Positions 17,301-24,137 of a stretch of 26,967 nt of DNA are shown here, piece after piece (within the stretch, counting starts at the first letter, position 1; each line of letters starts with the position of its first letter). Location: the NCBI GenBank assembly GCA_023392635.1, contig JAEVYS010000022.1, positions 1 through 26,967 on the forward strand. Reading direction: 5' to 3'. The notes under the pieces were generated by a model. It was not told the origin of the DNA. It was given only the letters and a program-made list of their open reading frames with translations, and searched no databases. This DNA comes from Actinomycetes bacterium. GTDB taxonomy: Bacteria; Actinomycetota; Actinomycetes; Propionibacteriales; Propionibacteriaceae. Position numbers and translations under genes: made by a program.

Positions 17301-17691
17301 GGTCCGGCTGGCCGGCCTGGGGGGCTGGCAGCTCGAGGGAGAGCTCCGCGCCGAACACGGTGCGCAGCGTCATCGTCTCCGCGGCCTCTGCGAACCGGAC
17401 GATGCCGTACAGCCCGTCGTGGTCGGTCAGCGCCAGAGCGTGCAGTCCCAGCCGCTCGGCCTCCTCGGCGAGCTCGGCCGGGCCGGAGGCGCCGTCGAGG
17501 AACGAGAAGGACGAGTGCGCGTGCAGTTCGGCATAGGGCACGGCGTCGTCGGGACGCGTGATCTGCGGCGCCACGTAGGGGCCACGCCGCCAGGACACCG
17601 GCACGTCCTGAGCCGGAAACTTCCCGCCCTGGGGGGTGCTGAGCGTGCGCTCCAGGTCCTTCCAGCGCATCGGAGGGTTGTTGAAGCCCAT
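14311..17691 (-). CDS. dnaE2: Error-prone DNA polymerase III alpha subunit DnaE2
   Basis: A 1126-residue translesion polymerase, the catalytic member of the SOS mutasome. The family start MGFNNPPMRWKDLERTL is followed by the PHP domain (YAELHAHSSFSFLDGAS, ALTDHDGLYG). The palm and finger regions include QGRGSAANSAVCYLL, PDIDVDFDADRREEII with polymerase aspartates, HLGIHSCGMVL, FDLLGLGMLAAL, GVFQVESRAQM and RPGPIQGGAVHPF. The C-terminal OB fold ends in the typical TSRDFH. The ATG at 17691 overlaps the imuB stop by one base (TGATG), so a longer reading upstream is not used. DnaE2 lacks proofreading and acts at lesions with ImuB and the beta clamp. It is SOS-controlled through the box at 20055. 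Confidence 0.97.
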   Translation of the reverse strand: MGFNNPPMRWKDLERTLSTPQGGKFPAQDVPVSWRRGPYVAPQITRPDDAVPYAELHAHSSFSFLDGASGPAELAEEAERLGLHALALTDHDGLYGIVRFAEAAETMTLRTVFGAELSLELPAPQAGQPDPVGSHLVVLAAGEEGYHRLASAITHGQLAGGEKGRPWYDPDDLADRAAGHWVVFTGCRKGAVRQALATGGAAAAGRELDELVHRFGAERVFVELIDSGLPLDSSINDALAELASRRRLPTIATGNVHYATPAQHPLAQAVAAVRANRSLDALDGWLPAAGTAFLRSGAEMAERFARYPGAVARTVELADDLAFPLRRAKPALPKQEVPEGHTPMSWLRHLVWEAVPVRYPDLTEADAARIEKELGVIEAKDFPGYFLIVHDIVAEARRRGILCQGRGSAANSAVCYLLNITAVDSIAYDLPFERFLSALRDEEPDIDVDFDADRREEIIQWVFERYGRERAAQVCNVIQYRPKNAVRDIARALGYSPGQGDAFAKQVERWGSSVTAEDTGLPQPVIDLTTQLLKAPRHLGIHSCGMVLTERPVGEVVPIEHGRMDARTVIQWDKDDAAWMGLVKFDLLGLGMLAALQHCFDLARTSTGEEWDLATMPKEEKAVYDMLCRADSIGVFQVESRAQMGLLPRLQPRRFYDLVIQIALIRPGPIQGGAVHPFVRRKLGREPVTYPHPKLAPVLERTLGVPVFQEQLMQMAMAVGDCSGEDADLLRRAMGSKRGLERIESLKAKLYDGMARNGLVGAEADHLYAQIQAFSNFGFAESHSLSFALLVYASSWMKLHYPAAFLAGLLRAQPMGFYSPATLVSDARRHGVEVRRPDLARSGVDAGLEVLDESGGWWPTGRNSCTDRHQPPVGEFDVHAPEETLDHRRDGNFAVRLGLSGVRGIGTPVAERIVSERGANGDYRSMEDLVRRTGVTEENLEALAAAGALECLGLTRRQALWRAGSAALDQPDSLPGTLVASQPLLFDDPTPTEVLADDLWATGVSTADHPIGQLRDDLATRGVLSTADLYTAEPDRRVEVAGLVTHRQRPATASGITFLSLEDEHGLVNVVCSVGVWQRYRRIARGSPALVVRGKLERSPEGVVNVVADKLEPLPIMVVHTSRDFH

Positions 17692-19349
17692 CAGTCGTAC
17701 CTGGCTTCCGCCCACCACCGGGCACCCTGCAGTACCAGCAGCCAGCCCGTACCGGCCTCGTCGACCACCTGGAAACGACTGGCGCTCCGGTGCCTCGCCG
17801 GGTCCCAGACGCGCTCGTCCACAGGCCACGGCCCGGCCCAGTTCAGGACCCGCAGCCGCTCCTCGCCGTTCCGCAGCACGGCGGGCCTGCCGCTCAGCCG
17901 GATGCGCTCGTCGAGGGTGACCGGAGTGCCGTCCTCGGCCAGCACCTGCACCGGCCGCGGGTCGGGGAACACCGACGCCGGCAGCGGGTCGGGCACGGTT
18001 CCCGGCCAGGGCCGCTCGACGGGGTTCAGCCGGCCGCTCCCCGAACCCTCCACGGGTCGATCGCCCCACGGCACCATCACCTGCCGCTCTGCCAGCCAAC
18101 GGCCGCCGCCGATCCGCGGGGTCAGCACGCCGTCATGGCCGAGCATGCCCTGCACCCTGGACAGCACGTGGTGCACGCGCTCGTCGGAGCCCGTGCCGAA
18201 CAGACCCGGCACGTGGTTCGCCAGGGCGTCCACCCCCACCGGCTCCAGCCGCACGCCGGTGACGGCGCTGTTGAGCTGGCTACCGGCGGCGGCCTGCAGC
18301 TGCCAGCGGACCCGGTCGATCACCGCCGCCGCCTCGAACACCCCCGGCGTCAGCCAGGTGCGGGCAACCAGCTCGTCCAGTTCGCCGGTGATCTCCACCC
18401 GCAACTCGGTGCAGGCCAGACCGGCGGCGGTCAGCCCGGCGATGAAGTCCTCGACGGTCGCCTTGATCGTGAACGCCACCTGGTCGATCAGGGTGAGCGG
18501 CGGCTCGAACCCGATCTGCCGGGTGAGCTCGGGCGGGGGGATGCGCGCCTGAACGGTGCTGGGGTCGCGGCCGGACGCCAGGGTGTGCAGCCGACGGCCG
18601 TGCTGGCCGAACCGGTCGCGCACCGCGTCCGCGGCGAGGGCGGCGAAGTCACCCAGGGTGTGCACGCCGAGCCGCGGCAGGAGCGTGGACAGTCCTTCGT
18701 CGCCGAGCCGGGAGACAGGCAGCGGAGCAAGGAATGCGGGAGCGCCGCCGGCGGGCACGATCCGCACCGGATCGCCGGCGTAGGCGGCCTGCAGCGCCGT
18801 GAACAACCCGTCCGCGATCCCGGCACGGCCGGTGGTGATGCCCAGGTTGGTGACAACGGCCTCAAGGAGCACCTCGGCCGCTTCCGCCTCGCTGCCGACG
18901 TAACGGGAGAAGCCTTGCGAGCGCAGCGCGCAGACACCGGGGCGGACCACCTGTACGCCGGGGGCGAGGTGTTCGATGCACGCCACCACCGCAGCGAACT
19001 CCCGCACATCCCTGGCCTCGTCCGCCGCCAGCACGGCGAGGTTCGGGCACCGTGACTGCGCCTCGCGCTTGCGCATGCCGGTGGCAACGCCCTCCGCCGA
19101 CGCCTCCGGCGAACAGGCCACCACCCGGTTCGCCGACAGGACCGCGATCGGCGCGGCGGGATCAGTTCCCTCGGAGAGTGCCCATGCCGTGACCGCCCAG
19201 CCGGGGAACCACAGCACCAGGCACCGATCGCCTCCGCCCCTCGCCAGCCGTGAGTCAGGCGTTGATGTCAACGCTGTACTCACACCGAGGGAGTCGGGAA
19301 GTGCTCTCGCCTGCCTGACGGCGTCGAGAGCGGGTTCGGGGCTCTTCAT
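17691..19349 (-). CDS. imuB: ImuB, inactive Y-family polymerase homologue of the SOS mutasome
   Basis: A 552-residue Y-family-like adaptor that links DnaE2 to the beta clamp and ImuA'. The fold is recognisable (VLWFPGWAVTAWAL near residue 45, then GMRKREAQSRCPNL, GITTGRAGIADGLFTALQAA and LPVSRLGDEGLSTLLPRLGVHTLGDFAAL). Where active Y polymerases carry the DxD-like and SxDE acidic residues, this protein reads LVLWFPGW and GVCALRSQGFSRYVG, so catalysis is not expected; that is normal for ImuB. The first ~40 residues before the fold are an extension without clear homology. The ATG at 19349 overlaps the imuA' stop by one base (TGATG), and its own stop overlaps dnaE2 the same way. Confidence 0.93.
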   Translation of the reverse strand: MKSPEPALDAVRQARALPDSLGVSTALTSTPDSRLARGGGDRCLVLWFPGWAVTAWALSEGTDPAAPIAVLSANRVVACSPEASAEGVATGMRKREAQSRCPNLAVLAADEARDVREFAAVVACIEHLAPGVQVVRPGVCALRSQGFSRYVGSEAEAAEVLLEAVVTNLGITTGRAGIADGLFTALQAAYAGDPVRIVPAGGAPAFLAPLPVSRLGDEGLSTLLPRLGVHTLGDFAALAADAVRDRFGQHGRRLHTLASGRDPSTVQARIPPPELTRQIGFEPPLTLIDQVAFTIKATVEDFIAGLTAAGLACTELRVEITGELDELVARTWLTPGVFEAAAVIDRVRWQLQAAAGSQLNSAVTGVRLEPVGVDALANHVPGLFGTGSDERVHHVLSRVQGMLGHDGVLTPRIGGGRWLAERQVMVPWGDRPVEGSGSGRLNPVERPWPGTVPDPLPASVFPDPRPVQVLAEDGTPVTLDERIRLSGRPAVLRNGEERLRVLNWAGPWPVDERVWDPARHRSASRFQVVDEAGTGWLLVLQGARWWAEARYD

Positions 19350-20044
19350 CAGCCGACGGCCATCAGGCCGACCCGCTGCTCGAGCGGCGCCGGATCGGTG
19401 AGTCGGGACAGGCCTCCGTCAGGAGTGGGCAGCACCAGCCGGACGCTGCGCGGGACGGGGGTGCGTCGCGAGCCGACCGTCACCGTCACCTCCCGACTGG
19501 TGAGGTGGCCGTGGCCGTCACCGACCCCCGCCCACCGCACCGCGCTCACCGACAGCTGCGCCTCAGCCTTCGGCCAGGGACCGTGGACCAGCAGCACGCC
19601 CCCACGGTCACGCAACCGCGACATCAGGCGTGCGGCCTCCCCTTCGCCGACGCGTCCGGACGGTCGCACCGCCACCACCGGCAGGGCTTCGACCAGCGCG
19701 GCGGTTGTGGCGAGCCACTGGTCCGCCGGGTCGGGGACCAGGGCCAGCCGGTCGAGCGCGATGCCGGCGTGCCCGGCCGCCTCGGCGCCGAACTCCGGCA
19801 TGCCCACGACGCCGCACCAGTGCCCCTCCCGCGAGGGCTCGGCGAGCAGGGCGAGCAGCAGCGCGCCCGAGGTCGCCAGCGAGTAGGCGGCACCCGCCTT
19901 CAGCCCGCCGTCGGGCAGCAGCTGTGCCAGCTCTCTCGGCACCGGGTACGGGCAGGGGCGGATCCGCGCCTCCTTGGCGGCGACCTGCGCGCGCAACCGC
20001 TCCAGGAGCTCGGTTCGCGGTCGTTCCACCGCCTGCATCGCCAC
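19349..20044 (-). CDS. imuA': ImuA', RecA-like accessory protein of the SOS mutasome
   Basis: A 231-residue protein, first gene of the imuA'-imuB-dnaE2 operon. It resembles the RecA/SulA-like ImuA' group: GGLKAGAAYSLATSGALLLALL stands where RecA has Walker A but lacks the GKT lysine, followed by GVVGMPEFGAEAAGHAGIALDRLALVP. ImuA' interacts with ImuB to form the mutasome. The start is GTG at 20044, with ATG 20038 two codons on. There is no Shine-Dalgarno; the -10 hexamer ends 6 nt before the GTG, so a leaderless message is likely. The SOS box lies between -35 and -10. Confidence 0.88.
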   Translation of the reverse strand: MAMQAVERPRTELLERLRAQVAAKEARIRPCPYPVPRELAQLLPDGGLKAGAAYSLATSGALLLALLAEPSREGHWCGVVGMPEFGAEAAGHAGIALDRLALVPDPADQWLATTAALVEALPVVAVRPSGRVGEGEAARLMSRLRDRGGVLLVHGPWPKAEAQLSVSAVRWAGVGDGHGHLTSREVTVTVGSRRTPVPRSVRLVLPTPDGGLSRLTDPAPLEQRVGLMAVG

Positions 20045-20050
20045 TCATCG

Positions 20051-20079
20051 ATCATCGAACACCCGTTCGATTTCGTCAA
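20051..20079 (-). promoter_or_regulatory. SOS promoter with LexA box for imuA'-imuB-dnaE2
   Basis: Read on the minus strand: -35 TTGACG (20079-20074), 17-nt spacer, -10 GATGAT (20056-20051). Inside the spacer and touching the -10 is a perfect actinobacterial LexA box, TCGAAC-ACCC-GTTCGA on the plus strand, at 20055-20070. Bound LexA would block RNA polymerase. The predicted transcription start falls at about 20045-20044, on the GTG of imuA', so the transcript is probably leaderless. Confidence 0.9.
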
Positions 20080-20128
20080 GGCGGCAGCACTACCGCCCCG
20101 CCGCCACTGTGCGCTCGATCACCTGACC

Positions 20129-20151
20129 CTGCGCCGACATGAGGGGCGCAG
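20129..20151 (-). terminator. Hairpin downstream of the 160-residue hypothetical gene
   Basis: CTGCGCC (20129-20135) and GGCGCAG (20145-20151) form a 7-bp stem with a 9-nt loop. It starts 14 bp after the stop of the minus-strand gene at 20165 and lies upstream of the SOS promoter. It plausibly ends upstream transcription so that the mutasome operon is controlled on its own. Confidence 0.45.
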
Positions 20152-20164
20152 AGTCGGATCGGGG

Positions 20165-20647
20165 TCAGACAGCAGCGGTGGTGCGGGACCCGGCGTTGAC
20201 CATCCGGAGCCGCTGCTTGAGTTCGACCGCCCACTCGGCCTGTTCGGCACGTCCACGGACGGCACTGATCACGTTCAGCAGTTCGCTGCCCGAGCGATAC
20301 CTGATCGTTGTCCGGCGTGCCTCCTGCGGCGTGAAGTCCGCCCCGGCCAGGGCCGCGGCGAGGTCCGGCTCATCGGGGGACACCCCGGCATCCAGCCACT
20401 GCTGCACCTCCGCCGGCGTCAGTCCGGTCGCCCGCCAGGCTGCCGCGACCGTCCGGACGTGTGCCTGCGTCGCCCCCTCGGCGAGGAAGACGCGCTCATA
20501 CGCGTCCAGCGACTCACGAATGGCCCACGGCGAGGAAGGTTCTTCCGCCACCGGACGCAACCGCTCCCCCTCGTCGCGCGGCGCAGGCGCCGGCACGTAC
20601 GCCTCCAGCATCCTGCGGAGCACGTCTTCGCGTTCAGCGTCCAGCAC
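20165..20647 (-). CDS. Hypothetical protein, helical and soluble
   Basis: A 160-residue product I do not recognise. It opens with a charged helix (LDAEREDVLRRMLEAY). A central stretch, GLTPAEVQQWLDAGVSPDEPDLAAALAGADFTPQEA, resembles the repeat pattern of short actinobacterial proteins of unknown function. It ends with a basic helix (WAVELKQRLRMV). No signal peptide or membrane segment is seen. The GTG at 20647 is chosen for the run GGGGGGA just upstream; an ATG at 20692 would add 15 unconvincing residues. It lies 90 bp after the small DivIVA-like gene on the same strand. Confidence 0.7.
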   Translation of the reverse strand: MLDAEREDVLRRMLEAYVPAPAPRDEGERLRPVAEEPSSPWAIRESLDAYERVFLAEGATQAHVRTVAAAWRATGLTPAEVQQWLDAGVSPDEPDLAAALAGADFTPQEARRTTIRYRSGSELLNVISAVRGRAEQAEWAVELKQRLRMVNAGSRTTAAV

Positions 20648-20737
20648 AGGTCCCCCCCGAAACCAGCCGTCCCCCCGAACGGCTACGCACACCTTCCCGC
20701 CGAAACCTCCCGGTGCGTCGGCGGCGCGCCGAAGCGA

Positions 20738-21130
20738 TCAGCCCGCGCCCGCTCCCCCCGCGCTTCCTGGACGCGGCGGGAGTTCACGCCCGGTCTGCAG
20801 GGCGACGATCATCGCATCCACATGCAGGTCGACGACCTCGGGGTCGTAGCCGCCGCGTCGCGCCAGCCCGAACTGCGCCTCGTGCAGCAGGCCCAGTGCG
20901 TCCGCCCTGCCCCCGGCGGAGGACGACAGGGCGTACACCCGGTCCATCAGTTCCTCCACGTCCTCCGGCGCATAGCCCGAGCGCCTCGTGCGAGGGAAGC
21001 CGCGGGCCAGGGTGAACCGCCCCATGACCGCCGGAGCACCCATGCCGAGTCGGCGTCCGCGCGTCCAGAAGAGCAACCCGACCACGACGAGGAGTGCGAT
21101 CACCACCACGCCGGCGACGCCGGCGTTCAC
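20738..21130 (-). CDS. Small membrane protein with two DivIVA-like repeats
   Basis: A 130-residue protein. Residues 5-23 are a membrane helix (VAGVVVIALLVVVGLLFW) followed by basic residues, so the rest is probably cytoplasmic. Two copies of a motif follow: FPRTRRSGYAPEDVEELMDRV (45-65) and LARRGGYDPEVVDLHVDAM (89-107). Each resembles the GY-x-x-xx-VD-x-L/F core of DivIVA N-terminal domains. The tail is Gly/Ala/Pro-rich. The GTG at 21130 has GGGAGG 5 nt upstream. It starts 19 bp after pruA. A role at the membrane in growth or division is suggested only by the motif. Confidence 0.75.
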   Translation of the reverse strand: MNAGVAGVVVIALLVVVGLLFWTRGRRLGMGAPAVMGRFTLARGFPRTRRSGYAPEDVEELMDRVYALSSSAGGRADALGLLHEAQFGLARRGGYDPEVVDLHVDAMIVALQTGRELPPRPGSAGGAGAG

Positions 21131-21149
21131 GGTCGCCTCCCGTTGCCGC

Positions 21150-22784
21150 TCACGCCTCGTCGAGCATGTGCGGGTAGTCGATCACCGTGGGCGGCAGCAG
21201 GTTCTCCTTGATCGAGCGCGGGCTGACCCAGCGCATCAGGTTCCACAGCGAGCCGGCCTTGTCGTTGGTGCCGGACGCGCGGCTCCCACCGAACGGCTGC
21301 TGGCCCACGACCGCGCCCGTCGGCTTGTCGTTGACGTAGAAGTTGCCCGCGGCATGACGCAGGATCACGGCTGCCTTGTCGACAGCGGTCCGCTCGGTGG
21401 CGAAGACGGCGCCGGTGAGCGCGTAGGCCGATGTGTCATCGATCATCTGTAGTACTTCGTCGTACTTGTCGTCGTCGTAGACGAAGATGGCCAGGATCGG
21501 CCCGAAGTACTCGGTGCGGAAGATGTCCTGGTCCGGGTTGTCGGACGTGATCAGCGTCGGGCGGACGTACCAGCCCTCGCCGCGGTCATACGAACCGCCT
21601 GCGAGGATCGTTGCGTCCGCCGACGATGCCGCCCGGTCGATGGCACCGGACAGCTTGCCGAACGCCCGCTCATCGATCACGGCGGAGGTGAAGTTGGCGA
21701 AGTCCCGCACGTCGCCCACCGCGAGCGCCTCGGTGGTGGCGACGAGCTCGTCGCGGATGAGCGTCCACAGGCCGCGCGGCAGGTACGCCCGGGACGCCGC
21801 CGAGCACTTCTGGCCGGAGTACTCGAACGCACCCCGCACGAGGGCGGCGATCACCGCTGCCGGGTCGGCGCTGGGGTGAGCCACCACGAAGTCCTTGCCT
21901 CCGGTCTCGCCGACCAGCCGCGGATAGGCGCGATAGCCCGCGATGTTCGCGCCGACCTGGCCCCACAACCCCTGGAACACCCGCGTCGACCCGGTGAAGT
22001 GGATGCCCGCCAGGTCAGGATGCGCGAGTGCCGCGTCGGAGACGTCCGCGCCGTGGCCGGGCAGCATCGTGATCACCCCGTCAGGAAGGCCGGCGTCCCG
22101 CAGGAGCTGCATCCAGTGGTGCGCGGCGAGGCTCTGCGTGAGGGCCGGCTTCCAGATCACCGTGTTGCCCATCAACGCCGGCGCGGTGGGCAGGTTGCCG
22201 GCGATCGCGGTGAAGTTGAACGGGGTGATCGCGTAGACGAAGCCGTCAAGCGGGCGATAGTCCATGCGGTTCCACACCGCCGGGGAGGACACCGGCTGGT
22301 GCGCGTAGAGCTCCCGGGCGAAGGCCACGTTGAACCGGAGGAAGTCGATGAGCTCGCAGGCCGAGTCGATCTCGGCCTGCTGCACCGTCTTGCCCTGGCC
22401 CAGCATGGTGGCGGCGTTCAGCAGGTCGCGCCGCGGGCCGGCGAGCAGTTCCGCCGCGCGCAGGAAGACCGCAGCCCGCTCGTCGAACGGGGTGGCGGCC
22501 CAGTCGGCCTTCGCCCGCTGCGCCGCCTCGATGGCAGCGGAGGCGTCCGTGGCGCTGGTCTGGTGGACGCGGGCCAGGAGGGTCGAGTGGTCGGACGGCA
22601 TCCGTACCTCCAGCACGGCCGCTGACGCCCTGGAAGCGGTCCCGCCGAGCACAGGGGCGATGTCCACGGTCTCGCCGGCCAGCCGGTCCAGCGAGAGCCT
22701 CAGCGACGCCCTCTCCGCCGAACCGGGGGCACAACTGCGAACCGGCTCGTTGACCGGCCTGGGTACCTGGGTGATCGCGTCCAC
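21150..22784 (-). CDS. pruA: L-glutamate gamma-semialdehyde (1-pyrroline-5-carboxylate) dehydrogenase
   Basis: A 544-residue NAD-dependent aldehyde dehydrogenase that makes glutamate in the last step of proline catabolism. Its length matches the stand-alone P5C dehydrogenases of the eukaryotic/actinobacterial group. Visible motifs are ITPFNFTAIAGNLPTAPALMGNTVIWKPA, FTGSTRVF, the active-site glutamate in LVGETGGKDF (near residue 293) and the nucleophilic cysteine in YSGQKCSAASRAYLP (near residue 323). FRTEYFGPILAIFVY and QQPFGGSRASGTNDKAG close the family signature. The GTG at 22784 has no Shine-Dalgarno. TAGAGT ends 6 nt upstream, so the transcript is probably leaderless. No proline dehydrogenase (putA/prodh) gene is in the window. 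Confidence 0.95.
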   Translation of the reverse strand: MDAITQVPRPVNEPVRSCAPGSAERASLRLSLDRLAGETVDIAPVLGGTASRASAAVLEVRMPSDHSTLLARVHQTSATDASAAIEAAQRAKADWAATPFDERAAVFLRAAELLAGPRRDLLNAATMLGQGKTVQQAEIDSACELIDFLRFNVAFARELYAHQPVSSPAVWNRMDYRPLDGFVYAITPFNFTAIAGNLPTAPALMGNTVIWKPALTQSLAAHHWMQLLRDAGLPDGVITMLPGHGADVSDAALAHPDLAGIHFTGSTRVFQGLWGQVGANIAGYRAYPRLVGETGGKDFVVAHPSADPAAVIAALVRGAFEYSGQKCSAASRAYLPRGLWTLIRDELVATTEALAVGDVRDFANFTSAVIDERAFGKLSGAIDRAASSADATILAGGSYDRGEGWYVRPTLITSDNPDQDIFRTEYFGPILAIFVYDDDKYDEVLQMIDDTSAYALTGAVFATERTAVDKAAVILRHAAGNFYVNDKPTGAVVGQQPFGGSRASGTNDKAGSLWNLMRWVSPRSIKENLLPPTVIDYPHMLDEA

Positions 22785-22790
22785 AAAGCG

Positions 22791-22796
22791 ACTCTA
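22791..22796 (-). promoter_or_regulatory. -10 hexamer (TAGAGT) for a probably leaderless pruA transcript
   Basis: On the minus strand TAGAGT fits TAnnnT and ends 6 nt before the GTG of pruA, so transcription would begin at or next to the start codon. No good -35 is seen. The gene has no Shine-Dalgarno, which fits leaderless initiation. It lies 23 bp after the Ku stop, so read-through from Ku is also possible. Confidence 0.4.
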
Positions 22797-22819
22797 GCGG
22801 AGCGCGGCTCGACGGGTTT

Positions 22820-23620
22820 TCAGCTCGCGGCCGCCTCCTGGCGACGCTTCTTCGCGGCCTCCACCGAGGCCCGGAGGGCAGCCACGAGGTCGACCACCTG
22901 GGCTTCCTTGGGTGCCTCCTCGGTGGGCGCGGGCACCTCGACACCCTCGAGTTTGGCCGTGATCACCTGCTCGAGCGCCTCGCGGTAGTCGTCGGTGAAC
23001 GAGGCGGGGTCGAACTCGCCGGAGAGCTGCTCGATGAACGAGCGCGCCATCGCCACCTCAGCCTTGCTCACCTTCACATCGCCCTCCGGCTCGGCGAAGG
23101 AGCCGTCACGCAGCTCGTCGGGCCACAGCATGGTGTGCATCCGGAGCACCTCGCCCACGGGCCGGATCAGCGCGAGCGTCTCCCGCGAACGCAGGGCGAC
23201 CTTCACCACCGCGGCCTTCCCGGTTTCGGCGAGTGCCTCACGCAGCAGCACGTAGGGCTTGGTGCCCACCTTCTCGGCCTCCAGGAAGTAGGTGCGGTCG
23301 AAGTAGGTGGGATCGATCTCGTCCACGTCGACGAACTGCACGACGTCGACGCTCTTGCCGTCGGCGGCTGGCAGGTCGGCGAAGTCCTGGGGTTCCAGGA
23401 TCGCCATCCGCCCGTCCGCGGCCTCGTAACCCTTGGCGATCTCCGCGTAGGGCACTTCCTCGCCGTCCAGCTCGCACACCCGCTTGTAACGGATCCGGCC
23501 ACCGTCGGCGGCGTGGACCTGGCGGAAGCTGATGTCCTTCTCCTCGGTCGCCCCGTAGACCTTGACCGGGATGGTGACGAGCCCGAAGGACACCGCACCC
23601 TTCCAGATGGACCTCGGCAT
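22820..23620 (-). CDS. ku: Non-homologous end-joining protein Ku
   Basis: A 266-residue bacterial Ku. As a homodimer it rings broken DNA ends and recruits the ligase LigD. The family opening MPRSIWKGAVSFGLVTIPVKVYGATE and KDISFRQVHAADGGRIRYKRVCELDGEEVPYAEIAKGYE are diagnostic, as are FVDVDEIDPTYFDRTYFL and ALRSRETLALIRPVGEVLRMHTM. The C-terminus is Lys/Arg/Ala-rich (EAAKKRRQEAAAS), as in actinobacterial Ku, and binds DNA. The ATG at 23620 has GGAGG 7-8 nt upstream. LigD is not in the window. Confidence 0.96.
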   Translation of the reverse strand: MPRSIWKGAVSFGLVTIPVKVYGATEEKDISFRQVHAADGGRIRYKRVCELDGEEVPYAEIAKGYEAADGRMAILEPQDFADLPAADGKSVDVVQFVDVDEIDPTYFDRTYFLEAEKVGTKPYVLLREALAETGKAAVVKVALRSRETLALIRPVGEVLRMHTMLWPDELRDGSFAEPEGDVKVSKAEVAMARSFIEQLSGEFDPASFTDDYREALEQVITAKLEGVEVPAPTEEAPKEAQVVDLVAALRASVEAAKKRRQEAAAS

Positions 23621-23669
23621 CGCTGCCCCCTCCTGTACTCCCGGAGCTGAGTGCTCACTTCCCCTCAGC

Positions 23670-24137
23670 TCAACCGTTACCCAGGCTCTTCCATTCCCCC
23701 GCGCCGTGCCACAGCAGGTCGGCCCCCTCCAGCAGGGCGACCACGGCCGGCTCGTCCCACGCCTGCGCCAGCTCGAGGCCCCGGGCAGCGACCGCCGAGG
23801 CGTCCAGCCCGGGGACGTCCGCGTCGTCGGCGAACAGGCTCTGCACCGAGGTCCAGGCCAGCGTGCCCGCCTGCACCTCACCGAAATCGGGGTCACCGCC
23901 CGACACGGGGGCTGTCGATGCCTCCAGCACCGCGACCAGCCGTCGTCCGCCGGCGGCGAGGGAGGCGACGGAGGCGACGAGCAGAGCGATGTGCTCGGCC
24001 TCCTCGTCATCGTCGGGCCCGAAAGCGGCCCTCAGCCCGTCGGTGACGGCATGCCCGCGCACCGGGCCGGTGAGGACGCCGGCCCCGGCCCATCGGGACA
24101 ACTCGTCGCCGGACAGCGGCACGAAGAAGAGGGTCAT
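23670..24137 (-). CDS. DUF6912-like actinobacterial protein
   Basis: A 155-residue acidic, soluble protein resembling the DUF6912 group. Typical traits are a short opening strand (MTLFFVPLSGDELSRW), HAVTDGLRAAFGPDDDEEAEHIALLVASVAS, and a C-terminal helix ending in LLWHGAGEW. Function is unknown. Its ATG overlaps the WS/DGAT stop (ATGA), so the two are coupled in translation. The Ku gene follows 49 bp downstream. Confidence 0.75.
   Translation of the reverse strand: MTLFFVPLSGDELSRWAGAGVLTGPVRGHAVTDGLRAAFGPDDDEEAEHIALLVASVASLAAGGRRLVAVLEASTAPVSGGDPDFGEVQAGTLAWTSVQSLFADDADVPGLDASAVAARGLELAQAWDEPAVVALLEGADLLWHGAGEWKSLGNG

Noticed and set aside
17692..18099. In-frame N-terminal extension of dnaE2 by 136 codons
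   Set aside because: The added sequence is Arg/Ala/Gly shadow of imuB. The family start MGFNNPP lies at 17691, where it overlaps the imuB stop.
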